DNA from: Glossina fuscipes
Taxonomy: Eukaryota > Arthropoda > Insecta > Diptera > Glossinidae
DNA: 64,000 bases
Direction of reading: 5' to 3'
NCBI RefSeq assembly: GCF_014805625.2
Contig: NW_023998514.1
Location: 78,304 to 142,303 of the forward strand
The notes under the pieces were generated by a model, which did not search any database, had not been told where the DNA came from, and saw only the letters and a program-made list of their open reading frames with translations. This document shows positions 33,150-45,582 of the stretch, piece after piece (position 1 is the stretch's first letter; every line of letters starts with the position of its first letter). A program made the position numbers and the translations under genes.

Positions 33150-33610
33150 CTGTATATCGAAAAATTTTTAACGATGCAGATCCCCTGCCACACATACATG
33201 GTATACTTAGCAGATTACCCAAAGCAACTTTTATGACTCGACTTGATTTTAACGATGACTTATGACAAATTCCTTTGAATAAATATTCTAGAAACAAAAC
33301 AACTTTTAGTGTACCAGGACGTCTATTATATCAATATACTGTTTTGCCATTTGGACTTTGTAATGCACCACAAACAATGTTGAGATTAATGAACAAAGTA
33401 TTGCTAACTCGCCTTAAAAACGAGATATTTGTGTGTTGAGATTATCTTCTTGTGATCGCTAAGGGCTGTTAATGCCTTGTAGAAGTTGCATCATTATTAA
33501 AAAACTGCTTGGTTACGTTGGCGTAACTTAAAATTTAGAGAAGAGTAAGTTTTGCGCTGAAGAAGTTAAATATTTGGGATATATTATAGGAAAAGTTGTT
33601 ATTCGCAAGC
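33150..33610 (+). pseudogene. Ty3/gypsy reverse transcriptase fragment
   Basis: Translation shows DPLPHIHGILSRLPKATF, MTRLDFNDDL, then TTFSVPGRLLYQYTVLPFGL and CNAPQTMLRLMNKVLL. The catalytic box is changed (usual VYLDDLLV appears as VCxDYLLVIAK with a stop), followed by KFCAEEVKYLGYIIGK. Order and spacing are those of gypsy RT. Only about 150 residues are present; both ends are truncated, the left one by the tail of copy D. Confidence 0.8.
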
Positions 33611-34021
33611 TTGCAATCTCATTGAAGACATGTTGAAGAGAAATGAGCAAACTTACGATTTGAGTTCTAATGAAATAACAACAATTTTTCAGGAGGAATT
33701 TTAAACATTCCAAATTTGAAAGAGGACAACGTTCCAAATTACCTCCTCTGATTTTAAAAGTGAGGGTGGCGAAAAAGTTAGATAATTCCTATTGCGATCT
33801 GGAAGACTTATTTATATGATCAATGTTTTGGCAGTTTTCATCCAAAGCTAATTCTTGGTAGTAGCTAGTGATTTCCAGTAAGCTTCAGAATTTTGGGGAT
33901 TCAATCTAACAATTCATAATAAAGAATTATGTAATAATATGATTGATTACTTGAGAATCGGTTATTGTATTTGGAAGGCACTCCAAAATCTCCATGGATA
34001 TTGAAAACGTCGGGTGACAAA

Positions 34022-34620
34022 ATGAACAATGCAGAAATTGTAAGTTTGTCGATAGAAGGTCTTAAGTCGAAACTTAGCGAATTAGGTTTACGTACTAACG
34101 TGCGTAAAGGTGTTTCCAAACCAGACATTATGAACGAAATGTGAAAGAGGCTATTACATTAAAAGATATTGGAGGTTCGTTAACGTCATTTAACGAACCC
34201 TATCACACTGAAATACGTAAGATATCAGATATATGCAGAAGCAGTGGAGTGTCTTATAAATGAGCAGTTTTAAGTCGAGTTTCCAGACCGTATGAAATAA
34301 GTCCTATAGTTAACAATACAACGTTTGTAGAAATTTCGCGTGAAGTAAACGCTAATTCTAAGATCGCTTATAAGAGATGTTAAGACGGCAAGATGATTAA
34401 TCGTTAAGCATTACTAACGCTTGACAAAGTTAAACCGACATATCATCGAAATTGGTAAAGACAAAATCTATAAGTTTATTAAAAACTTTGCTCAAAGAAA
34501 TGCTTATGGAACTGAACCCTCATAAACTATTATTACTGGGGAGAATGCATTGAATTCATTATAACGTGCAAACGGCGGGAGTTGGTTGCTATTTTCGCCA
34601 AAACGTAACTGTTTTTAATC
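34022..34620 (+). pseudogene. Possible gag-like remnant
   Basis: An ATG at 34022 opens 40 codons (EGLKSKLSELGLRTNV, KGVSKPDIM) resembling a SAP-like or retrotransposon gag N-terminus. After a TGA, protein-like frames continue (ITLKDIGGSLTSFNEPYH, EIRKISDICRSSGVSYK, ISPIVNNTTFVEISREV) with further stops to about 34610. No zinc knuckle is seen. It may belong with the gypsy RT upstream, but then gag would follow pol, so a separate or rearranged element is more likely. Confidence 0.3.
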
Positions 34621-34624
34621 ATAT

Positions 34625-36595
34625 TTATCACAATAATTTATCAGTTCAATTTACAATTTCCCTAAATCTTGAAAAATTAGAGTACACTAGCAAAATATAG
34701 GCTACGAAAATAGTTAATCAATTTTTGACTATGTTGGCACCACCTAAGGTCCCCATCTTAATCATTTGCTTTTCGCCACCTTAGTCTTTTAACCAATTTC
34801 AATTCATTTTCAATTCACCTACTGTTAAATTTCATCTAAATTAGTCAACTTATGTGAAAGATGTCAAATTTACATTATATCTTAAGAGCAAAGGAAATAA
34901 ATTTATTTATAATCTATGTTTAAAATAATTGATAAGAGTATAAAATGAAAAAAAAATAAATGGCATGTTCAAGTCCTACAATGGTAATAGTCACAGTCGT
35001 TTTGAATCCATTGTAAACAAATCTTTATTTTGTTGACGTCAATACGCTATTTTTTAGCTAATTCTTAGTTAATTGCAATTGTAGATTTAATGGTATGTAT
35101 GGAGTCCAATAAATAGATTAAATTATAAAAACTATTGAAATTTGTACAAAGAACTCTAGGGGTTAAGAAATAAAAAATATATTCAGATCTACATCAGCCA
35201 AGTTTAACGAAATCAAAATCCTTTATGCGAACATTGAAGTGCAGCATTGTCGCCCCTAATCTAATTCATTGTCTACCCTCATGCATTCATTTTGTATTTC
35301 ATTTTTGAACTACATTAGCATAGGCATTCATCATAATACTAGCGTAACCATTTTTATTTTAATATAAGCATTTATCTACAGACATGGCTCAGGTTACTTT
35401 CAATGTCAATAATAGCTTTTTTGATGGCAACGCAAGGTCTTTCTAATACTTTATTTTACCATACAAGAAGCGTGTTAATAATAAAAGACACTCGAGGAAA
35501 TTAACATTTTGTAATAAGAAAATCTTTCTTATTAGTTTTTATTCATAAATCTACAACATGGCTTATTACTCGGCGAAACTCCCGAAACTAAACTTGCGCA
35601 TTGCAAATAAATATTTACATACATTGCATTTATTGAAGCATTTGGCAAACATAAAATTTAGGATTCTTCAATGTGAAATAAACGTTTGATTTTTTTTTTA
35701 TGTACGTAGGTATACTTGCTATGAAGACTTACTCACCTCTTGACGGCCCTGGCCACATACTTAGTTGTTTATTAATAAAAAGAAGAAAAATTTGATAATA
35801 GATTACTTACTATAATCACACATACATACCAATGTTGTGGTTTGACTGACTGGCATAGTGTATTACGATGAAGAGTTTGGAGTACAAAAAGTAATACTTC
35901 GACTACCAGCGCTGTTGGAATATTTCAACAAACCGTTGATATGTAGTAGGAATAAAAATAAATATGTTAAGTACATTTAATTTTAGTAATTAATAAAAAT
36001 TGTAAAAAGTAAATTGTGCTTACTTTTTTCTGCGCACTGACGCAAGTTGAGAGAAGAAAAATTATAAAACATGTGTGGCCAATCTTTTCACACTAATGAC
36101 GGCAATGAAACATCTGCAAACCAAAAATATGTTTGTTGTGGGTGCTATTAGAAAAAAAACGGAAAATGGCGATGCTCTAAAAAGAGACATTTTGATTCAT
36201 TTCGAATAAAATTTAGAATTGATCAAAAAAATTAAGTGGATTTTACGAATGTAATAACAAAAATATGGAAGAGAAAAAGGAAATCCATGGTCAAGTATAA
36301 TTAAAATTAGTACATTATAAAAGCAAGAATTCAAAAAACAATTTTTGCTATATGTAAGACCTGCATGTGCATGTGAAGTTAACCTTTTTTAAACAGTTGC
36401 TAATTAGAAAACCTTTAGTTTAGATAAAAAGACAGAACATACAAAATCAATAGTTTAATCGAAACCTAGCGACATTACCAGTGCGAAATATATTAAATTA
36501 AAACAAGTAAGAAAATTATATTCGAACATGATCGAATTTTTCCACTGCGATCCTCAAGAAAAGAAAAGAAATAAACTTTCGAACTCCATATCATT
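34625..36595. other. No gene recognised
   Basis: AT-rich. A possible minus-strand first exon (MWPGPSR before a GTGAGTAAG donor, about 35739) is too short to support. A frame at 35383 (MAQVTFNVNNSFFDG) ends after 20 codons. Confidence 0.3.
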
Positions 36596-36599
36596 GGAT

Positions 36600-36985
36600 G
36601 GGTGCAACTGGTCTTTTCTATTCTCAAAATATATTTAAAAGTTTATATGACGTATATATAGCATTTTATGAGTAGTAAGCAAAAAACACGGTAAGCAAAT
36701 TTGGTCATAGTTTTTGTTATGTAACCGTGTGGGCGTTGTAGGCGGGTTGTTTGAAAATTTTGGATAATTTTCAAATTCTTCTGCAAATTTGTAGGCGTAT
36801 TATCGATGCGAAGGAGAGAAAGTCCACTGTACAGATGGATACGCTTAGGTGCATACCGAATTTGAAACTGGCCAAGTATATATATATATATATAGTTGGT
36901 GCCGTCTCTGAAGTTTCGTTCTACTCGTTGCAAATATTTTCACAAAATTAATATACCCTCATCCTGCGGCGATGGGTATAAAAAA
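36600..36985 (+). repeat. Probable dispersed repeat with terminal hairpin
   Basis: The segment ends in ataccctcatc-ctgcg-gcgatgggtat (36953-36979), a short hairpin followed by an A-run. Similar xxACCCTxx...xxGGGTATxx ends are common in dipteran interspersed repeats. A (TA)n run lies at about 36877-36892. The left boundary is a guess. Confidence 0.35.
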
Positions 36986-37118
36986 AAAAAGTTTTAATGA
37001 ACTAAAAGAAAGAAAGTATATTTTTCTTAGAGCATTATATTGGCATTGCCATTTGTAATCTACCACAAAATAAGTTACTACGTTTGGTTATCAGCGTTTT
37101 TGTTATTTTGTTTCAAAA

Positions 37119-37205
37119 ATGATATTCCGAAGTAAACGTGGCAACAAAATGATGCAATTTTGCGCCGAAAAAGGGGGAAAAGTGTATGAAAATCGCAAAT
37201 TGAAC
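37119..37205 (+). CDS. Candidate first coding exon, gene unknown
   Basis: An ATG at 37119 opens 29 codons (FRSKRGNKMMQFCAEKGG, KVYENRKLN) that end at a strong donor GTAAGTTACG from 37206. The segment is richer in G than its flanks. No partner exon or family is recognised. Confidence 0.25.
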
Positions 37206-37209
37206 GTAA

Positions 37210-39195
37210 GTTACGTACGTATTTTAATACAAATATGTCACGTTTTTGCAGCCCACAAATTCATGATTAAATGCCAGAATATTAAACACGTACCAAAATA
37301 TGACATAAGTAGTTCCACAATATATGATTAGTAAGCAGAATAAATATGTTAGAATCGCTTTTCTGAAATAAACATAAAAACTTTGAGCGCTCAAAATTTT
37401 AACGTCCATGAAAGTCGATTTGTTTTAAACACCCAAAGCGTATATTTGTGTTCACATAGGAGTGACACTGGAAAAAATTTATATTCTACACCTTCAGTTA
37501 AAATAAAAGCCATTTATGTACTTTATATTTATTTAGTTTTTCGAATTCTGCACTTTGAGGCCTATTATTTAAAAGACATATTAGGAGTATTGTTAAAAAA
37601 TAAGTTTGAAAATTCATATACATTTGAGAAAGAACGCAATATTTTTTTTTGTCCTTTTTCAATGAAATTTTCACAGTAAAATTTTGCAATCATCGTAAAC
37701 ATGATGTTTATATGATAAATCAAGTGGTCATAACATCTGACACTATAAAATAAATTTTTATTATGCTCCGAAACGCTACGTCATTGACTACTAGAGCCAC
37801 TGGTCGTGATTCCAAACGCTTAACGCGTCTAATTCACTAAGTCTTCCTTGCTTTACTTCATTTTGCGTATATAAATACCGTAGAATGTGTATGTGTGCGC
37901 AAATGTATATGGCCGCGAACAAGCGGTAAAACTATTTATTTATTGCTTGACTCGGTATATGTATGTTACTTGTTGATGTGCTTAACATGTTAAACGTTGA
38001 AGTCTTAAGTAACTAGATATGTTCGCTTGTCGATTGTTTCTTCTTTTAGATATGGGCATTTGTACACCTAAAGCCTTGCTTGTGGGTGTTGTTATTCTTT
38101 GTTTTGTTACTGTTAAAGGCATCTTTGACATTTTAGTGCTTGTTAATTGCAACAAAATCTGCTACAAAAGACTTTCAAGCTTTAACAATGTAATCAGAGG
38201 ATAAATTTACGGTCAACCAAAAACGACACATATATCTTTAAGCTAAGTTTTAATGCAGCTAAATTGGCTTCTCATATACAAATATTCTACAAATTGATTT
38301 TAAAGACATCTGCTTTCTGTACCCACAGTTTCCATTTTTGGTTGTTTGAAAGAGTCAAATTCCAAATTAGGACAAAATCTCGCTATTGATAGTAATCTTA
38401 ATTACATAAATCAGAAATGGAACTAATTGCACACAAAGAATCCCATTCATACCCCATTGTTCTTAAAGGTCACCCAAACTGTATTGGAACTTGTAAAATG
38501 AACGTAGAAATAACAATCTATAATTAATAGCTCACTGAAGTCGCATATATATTTGTTATTTTACTCCTGCAGTTACTCATACATTTTTCTTCCTTTTATG
38601 TTTATTTTCTGAACCAGATAAGATGATGATGTAAAACAACAAAACAATGAAATTGAAGCTTAATATAGTAGATAGCTATACACTGATACAAGTGAGCCTC
38701 GTCACTTCGTCAATTTTTTTTTAAAAAAAGTCGTACATTGTTGAGGCATTGTTACAACGCACAATTAGCAAATTTACCTAAAAATCTTTTCTTTTTTACT
38801 TGGTAAATATCATCGCAACAACGGTTGTTTGTTGGCAGTACAAAAATGTTACGAAATTTAAAACGATACTTCTTGTTTAAAAATTCTTCATCCGACGTGA
38901 CGCTTTTCTCTCTGTCCTGGCAACAAAAGCGGGGTAATTTAATTTGACGTTATTGAAGATGTCACCATATTTATATGGCTTGCTGTACTGTGCAGAACAT
39001 TGATCTCTAAGGACAGATAATTCTGCGGTTGTAGCCGCCTACTTTTTCATGAGGTTTCGAGTATTAATTTTATTGCTCAGCAAAATATTAAAATTTTATT
39101 GCTTAACAAAGATAAAAAAATTATATTACATTTCACAAGTTTTTTCTGGAAGGTGTAGGAAGGTTTTTTGCCTACAACCTATTTTACCAAGAACT
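37210..39195. other. No gene recognised
   Basis: Open frames 37383-37679 and 37498-37689 are on opposite strands and lack domains. The hydrophobic frame 38019-38204 (LLVGVVILCFVTVKG) has an acceptor-like tttcttcttttag just before an internal ATG at 38051 but nothing else in support. Confidence 0.3.
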
Positions 39196-39199
39196 GTCG

Positions 39200-39730
39200 G
39201 CAAGCCAATAGTACCATTTATTACCTTAAATAACAAGGAAACATTCAGGATAAATCTGCGTTTCTCTAATAATGGTGAGGCTGACAGAGCCAATCTACTT
39301 TACTCATAAGCAGGCAAAAGAGAAGCTAAATCCCTGAATCCCTTTTGAGCGAACTCTATTGAAGCTTTTGAAGCAAGCTGCACCACGTAACAGTACTGGT
39401 CAAGCCTGTGCATAAACTTTTTGTAAGGTTTGGGCTACAGATAGCGGTGACCTAAATTTGTTTAAGAACAGCTCAATACGCAAACTAAAACATTGCCTTC
39501 GATCGAATAAAATTCGTTTTTAAACGTTTTTAAATTTAAAAGCAAGAGACCGGAATTTAAAGAGCAATAATATGCGACTTGGGAGCTCGAGAGCTTTATT
39601 AAAATCTGGATGCGCGAAGTTCTTGCGAAAGGCACTAGAAAAAGTCTCGAAAACATGACATATAACATATAAAGTATGTAACAGTTGAGCTTCCTTTTAT
39701 AATCCCGAAATGGATCTGCCACGAATAGTC
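39200..39730 (-). pseudogene. RT fragment of the CR1-like family (copy E)
   Basis: The sequence near 39240-39310 aligns by eye with 46605-46680 of copy H (the SLxxRRF...CFLLI region of the RT C-terminus). Near 39600-39720 the minus strand resembles the HGFRKGSSTVT...FSKALELPSRILL region. The part between is missing, so this is an internally deleted RT piece. Frame changes are frequent. Confidence 0.5.
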
Positions 39731-39734
39731 AGTC

Positions 39735-40330
39735 TTATCTCCGATATCAATTGTCCACCTACTCTGAGTCATAGCTTTTTTGGATATCCATATCCAAAGA
39801 AAGAAACAAATCAGTCTGCTTTCAACGTTGCGATGGATTCATTGGACTATTGTTAATAAGACACAACTGCGTAAAGTCAAAGACTTTAAAAGTTATGCAC
39901 AAGTCTTTTTGTGTTAAACGTGTAATAAAAACTATGGTATGAATTGAATTTGCGTTTATAAAAATCGCGGAATTTATTGGTTTCGTTGCTGATATTTAAT
40001 GCGTAGCAGAGAGCATTAATAATTGGATAATAATTTATTGCAATAATATTGCTAAAGTAATGTACGAACGAAAATTGTAGAACAATTAGTAACATTCCTC
40101 TTCCTTCAAACCGCGCAACTAAATAGAAATATACTTTTTTTTTGCAAAATGCCGTCTAGACGATGGCAGACACAGAAGATAGGACAGTAAAAGAATTGTT
40201 TACAAACGTTGACAATAATGATACGATTCATTTCCTTGTTTGAATAGTCATAAAAATTAATTGTTAGTGATCGAACACATTTTAATGTTTTTGTTCACTG
40301 GCTTTGGTGTTTACATTATGTATATGTATA
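39735..40330. other. No gene recognised
   Basis: AT-rich sequence before the mariner; no domain seen. Confidence 0.35.
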
Positions 40331-40334
40331 TATA

Positions 40335-41566
40335 TTAGGTTGGGGAAAAAGAAATCCATTATCTTTTCGGTAGATGGCTGCACTGATAGATTTCTCGTAA
40401 AGTATCGATCAAACAATTTCATATTTATGCTCGTTGGAAAGGTGACATTTCGCAGTAAACAAAATTCTTTTGCTGTTTTTTGTTTGGTGCATTCAGTTGT
40501 GAGTTACTGCGTGTTAAAAATGGAAGTGAACAAAGATAAAATTCGGTACATTTTACAGTTTTTCTTTGACAAAGGCGAAAATGCAAGCCAGGCGGCTAAA
40601 ATTGTGAATGGTGTTTATGGTTCCGATACTGTAACAGCCAATTATGTGCAATTTTGGTTTCGTAAATTCCGTTCAGGAATTTTTGATGTTAAAGATGCAC
40701 CTCGCACAGTTTGGTCGGTCGTCGAAAATGTCGATAAAATCGGAGAAATGATCAAAATTGACCGGCATGTTAGCAGTCGTAACTTCGCCCAGGAGCTAAA
40801 AATCGACCATAAAACAGTTTTAAACCATTTACACAAAGCTGGATTCAAAAAGAAGCTCGATGTTTGGGTGCCACACCAATTAACAGAAAAAAACATGATG
40901 GATCGAATTTCCATCTGCGAAGCCTTGGCCAAACTGAATGAGATAGACCCATTTCTTAAACGGATGGTGACTGGAGATGAGAAATGGATCACATACGATA
41001 ACCCTGTGCGAAAACGATCGTGGCCAAAGAGCGGTGAAGCACCTCAAAGGGCCAGGAAGGTTTTGCTATGCATTTGGTGGGACTGGAAGGAGATTATTTA
41101 TTGTGAGTTGCTTCCATACTTCTCTACTGTGAACAACTGGACCGTTTGAATATAGCGATTGACCAAAAACGGCCAGAATTGGCCAACACGAGAGGTGTCG
41201 TGTTCCACCAGGACAACGCTAGGCCACACACATCTACAGTGACTCGCCAGAAACTTCGGGAGCTTGGTTGGGAAGTTTTAATGCATCCGCCATACAGTCC
41301 GGTCTTGGCACCAAGCGATTATCATCTTTTTCTTGCATTGCAAAAAAATTGGAATCTAGAGAGGATTGTAAAAATCGACTACTAGAGTTTTTTGCAAATA
41401 GAGACCAGGACTTCTATGAGAGAGGCATTTTGAAGTTACCTTTAAAATGGCAACAAATCATACATCAAAAAGGTGCACATTTGACCCAAATCGGACAATC
41501 CGAAGCATGTTAAATAAAGTCCTGAAGTTCATATAAAAATAATGGATTTCTTTTTCCCCAAACTAA
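40335..41566 (+). mobile_element. Mariner element, near full length (1232 bp), mellifera-like
   Basis: Inverted terminal repeats of 28 bp (40335-40362 and 41539-41566; start ttaggttggggaaaaag) differ at one position. TA dinucleotides at 40333-40334 and 41567-41568 are the expected target duplication. The element encloses a frameshifted transposase gene. The conserved ends suggest a fairly recent insertion compared with the other mariner pieces here. The subfamily call (mellifera-like) is from protein flavour only. Confidence 0.92.
40519..41514 (+). pseudogene. Mariner transposase, frameshifted
   Basis: The start is ATG at 40519 (MEVNKDKIRYILQFFFDKGE); the upstream in-frame extension is not needed. 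The N-terminal paired-type HTH domain ends with HKTVLNHLHKAGFKKKLD, followed by WVPHQLTEKN (the conserved WVPHELT motif). The catalytic Asp residues are in VTGDEKW, FHQDN and SDYHLF, so the D,D34D triad is present, but YSPDL reads YSPVL. About 15-20 residues are lost around the frame change at 41128-41149, and a second frame change near 41345 leads to the C-terminal ERGILKLPLKWQQ. The stop is at 41512. Inactive as it stands. Confidence 0.9.
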
Positions 41567-41574
41567 TATATATA

Positions 41575-42750
41575 TATGCTGTTTATGACATTGGCATCCT
41601 TTAGATTTTTGAGTGTGTTAATTTAAAGAAATAAAAATATTGAATTGAAAATACCCTAACCCAACGCAAAGAAATGGGAACTGTTAAATTCATGACAAAA
41701 AGAAAAAAAGAGAAAGAAAGGTTAAAGGTGTTGTACCAATAAATTATTTGAGTAGAATCGGAACCGTAAGTCCATCTAAGAAGCGAGTTTAAGACGAAAC
41801 GCAGGAGAAATCGAGCCAACTGGGTAGTCTACATGGGTCGAAACCATAAGCTGATATAAGTGATAATTTTCGTTTTTATTTTGTAAGTCTATATATTGTA
41901 ATACTAAGAAGAAGGAAGGTTTGCAGTAATAGTAGTGATGACAAGGTAGGTGGGCTTAGCCAGCGGACTCTCATGGCAACTTTAAATCCAATTGGTTGTG
42001 CCCTTTAAATGGTCCAAAAAGCAAATTTTTATTTGCTTAAATAATCTTTTTTAAATTGGTCATTATGTTGTAAACAATAGGTGAAAATAAGGAAATGCTT
42101 TGCAATTTAAGCGCTCGAAAAAATATTTTTGGAGCGCTAGAACTCTTAGCTGTACTGATAACAGCTGTAACAAAAATAACATTAACTTTGTTTTTCAAGT
42201 GCCATACCTTTGGCCAGCTGTTTCCATAAATGATGTACAGAAAGTTATTAATTAAAATAAACAAAAAAATTGATATACACACAATAGCAAAAATCAATAC
42301 AATAGAAAGAACTGCCGTAAACTATATTAATATTAATAATCAGAATTGTAATGTAGTGAAAAGGACAAAAAACAAAGACGTTGCAGGACCATAAGACGTC
42401 AAGTTACATAGCACCGAAATCGTAAACGGAAATATTGCCGCTTTGCATTAGGGTGAGTAAAGTTGCAATATAAATTGTTCCAAACGAAATCAATAGAAAC
42501 TATAAGCAATCCGATAGCAGAGTCCGTAATCTCAATGGTTTGAACATCAATTTCACAAAAACTTGGAGCTTTGCACATAGTCTAACAATCTGCGGAACAA
42601 TTTGGTATTTGAAAAATATATAATAGTTACATGTTGAATAGTTATCATATATTAGTTAATTGTGCATTTACTTAAGATATTTGGTTTGTAAATTATTGCT
42701 CATGATCTTTTTTGATTTGATTGTATTTTATTTCTTGCTGGTAATTTTTT
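41575..42750. other. No gene recognised
   Basis: The minus-strand frame 42037-42297 contains a possible 43-nt intron (gtatgg...gttacag) but no known domain. Otherwise AT-rich. Confidence 0.3.
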
Positions 42751-42753
42751 AGA

Positions 42754-43790
42754 TTGCTTATCAGTGCTGTGCTTGGCAACCATTTGTGCGTTAAACCAGG
42801 TGGAGTCGGGCATAACTCGCATTGCGTACTTGGTTGCGCCTTTTGGAGCCAAGATTGGTTATGTGACCGCCTCGCTCACCTTAAATGTGCTGTGATCACA
42901 GGTAGACCTACGGATGCTGCTGGGAATTTCTCGGAAAATCTACGGTTGTCATGTCCCGACTGTTGGCAAAAAAAGAGACTTGTTTGAGGTTAGCAAAGAG
43001 CTAATATTTTTGGTTATAAACTTTCAGAAGTATAAAGCCTGGTTTGATGATTTTAGTTAGTTGGACTTCTGGGATTGTCCTCGAAATGAGACAGGCCTGG
43101 TGTGGCCACCCCCTCCGGGGACATTGGATCGGCCTCAACCTTCTTAATTTTGAGATTCCTTCCTAATATGAGTTAGACGACCTTACGTCATCAAATCCTC
43201 CGTTGGGACTACGTGATCTTCCCTTGTCGGTTAGTAAAAGGCTTTACATATCAACTCGGTGGGGAAAAATCAAGATCTTGGAATACCTATTATTAATATC
43301 AGCGTAATAATTTCTCAAATTGCCATGACGAAAGCTAACATTAGCGAGCGTTGTAACTTAGCGCGTATAAGTTACGGGGATGCGCAGAGCAAAATAAAAA
43401 AGTTCAATCGCCTCTTATCTCTTCTTCTGTAGTTCTGGCCCATTCAATTTTATGAAAAATTTTTCACTTATGGCTTCCGATAATGGCGTTATAAATATTG
43501 CTACTTTAACGACTTGTCTACCTGGTAAGGCTATATTTATCTCTAGGCTAGCACCGGACGCTTCGCGTGAGAGCATTATGAAACGTTTGGCGTAAGAAGT
43601 TTTATCGGTTAACCTAAACCGGGTGAGCATATTCAAATTGTCAGCAGCTCACCTTAGACAAATATAGCCTTTTAAAATTCTGGTACTCACAGCTAATCTT
43701 CAGACTATGTTGAATAAGTCATTGTGGCAAAATTGGGCATTCCCGATGCAAAATCTGTGCAATGCAGCCAGCAGCAAAAAATTTATCATA
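42754..43790 (+). pseudogene. ORF1 of CR1-like copy F, decayed
   Basis: The frame 42754-42987 carries the finger region (DWLCDRLAHLKCAVITG, TDAAGNFSENLRLSCPDC), with the first Cys of the CWLC pair changed to Asp. From about 43500 the C-terminal ORF1 block appears with stops (LPGKAIFISRLAPDASRE, PFKILVLTANLQTMLNKS), matching copies A and D. No ORF2 follows. Confidence 0.7.
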
Positions 43791-44263
43791 TTCTTACGCC
43801 GATTATCTTTCATTTATCAAGATGTTAGAGGCCTGGGTTCTAAAATACGTTTTGCTTTCCTAACTTGATACTGAGTTTTCATTCTTTCTACATAACTTCA
43901 ATGTTTCCGGAGCACTGGTTCACGGTGGTTTATTTATTTTATTTACTTATTTACTAACCAAATTTCAACTTGTAATGGCAGAATCAGCGTTTTCCAAATT
44001 TTGAGTAATACTTGTTGACGATTGTCCACCTTTTACTTTACCTGAGCATGTAAACTTCAAGTCATTAATGACTACTATTATAATAAATTGCAATATCTAC
44101 CATAGGTGTAATAACAAAGTGCAACAATCCAAAATATTCTCAAACAATTTAGTGGAAAAGGAAAGAAAATTGAAGAGAAGAAAAAGAAACAAGACGGTAA
44201 CTATATTAGTAGAAGAATTAACACTCACGTTTTCTCCACAATTCTAATTAAGTAGATAATCTA

Positions 44264-45582
44264 GTGCAAGATTTAGATGCATATTCGGGAGCCGACATAT
44301 TACCGCATATGTTTCAGCCCAATTCATCTCAAGCTCATCCACATCCTTCTAACGGGAGCTACAGTCCAAATGATAGTCAATCTCAGCTTGGTATCTTTCC
44401 AAATTATCAACACTCCCTTCAAATAAAACCTACAAATCATCAGCAAATGCATAGGCTTAGACATAGCTAGGTTAAACATATTATAGATATCGTATTCATA
44501 TACCCGCAGAGGAGCAAAGGGCCATTAATTGAGCCATGAGGCACACCACTGCGTACCCTTAATGGGTTAGACTTGATAGCATCCACAGATATAAACTGTA
44601 AACGATCCGATAGGTAGAACTCCACTACGTCAGTAGCGTCAGTAGAATGCGAAGTCCCGCACGAGATTATGAATCCAAAGTACATGCCAAAATTGTTTCT
44701 CCTGCATTATTAATTTCTGTCTTTGCATTTCCTTTGTATACAATAGTTGCAATTATAATCATTCCTGTCACGTAAATACGCCTTGCTAGATTACTTAGAG
44801 AAAGATAAAATTTTATTTCACTACAAATAAACCAATACTCACACTTGACCGCCACGTATGTAACTTGGGGTGTAACCTTATGAATTAGGTTCAGGTTGCC
44901 ATTTAAATTATTGACCTGATCATCTACATCCGAAATATTATAGATACCACTTAAGTCCCATGCGGAATTCTGGATATCAGTACCCGAGTATTTACTCTGT
45001 TATAATCATAACATTCAGAGCACTTGCCAACTTTTTGCAATATTAAGAGCCACGTGTATGAAGGCATGGTAAGAGGTTCCAGCCAATTGGAATTACCCAG
45101 AACCTGAAAGCTCCTTATTCGCTATTAAAAAATAGTAAAGCAAGAGAGTAGAGCCTCACATTACGTTATGATATGTATCATGGGAGGGAGTTGTGAACAA
45201 TCCGCATATTTCAACGGTGACAGAATGTAAAAGTCAAGGCGGATTTCGCAAGATTAAATAATTTGCAATTCAAGTCGCCCATGAGTATGTTGTTTTGGCG
45301 CTAAGTCCCTAAATTTATCCGACTATTTTCCAACTCTGCATTAAACTTAGTTTCCATGAGCCAAACCATTTTTAATTTGCACGAAAGTGCTACTTCCAAT
45401 CAACTCCTTATTGCAGCTAGTCCATGTGTACCAAAAAATTCTGTTTTTAACGTAGACAGTGAATAGCTCCTTCCAAACACGAGGACAGGTAAATGAAATG
45501 TGCACTCGCAAAGAGCACAATTTGTGCCATTATGACGAACAGTTACATTTTTAGCACAAACCAGACAGCGACCCATAGGCAC
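44264..45582 (-). pseudogene. Decayed PHD-type non-LTR element, ORF1 to RT (copy G)
   Basis: Minus-strand order is: a zinc-finger frame at 45582-45400 (CLVCAKNVTVRHNG, NCALCECTFH), an endonuclease remnant ILMGDLNCKLFNL (about 45290-45250), an RT block RSGVPHGSINGPLLL (44685-44467; usual GVPQGSxLGPLLF) and the catalytic box AFADDL (about 44445). Order and spacing support a single element with large deletions. The finger differs from copies A-F, so this is probably a related family. Confidence 0.55.

Noticed and set aside
35739..35770. Minus-strand mini-exon MWPGPSR before a GTGAGT donor
   Set aside because: Too short to tell from chance, without upstream or downstream support.
40642..40992. 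Minus-strand 116-codon frame
   Set aside because: Antisense shadow of the mariner transposase.
42037..42297. 86-codon membrane-like frame with a possible 43-nt intron
   Set aside because: The hydrophobic start is AT-driven and the intron is below the usual fly minimum; no homology recognised.
43415..43636. Minus-strand 73-codon frame
   Set aside because: Antisense of the decayed ORF1 block of copy F.
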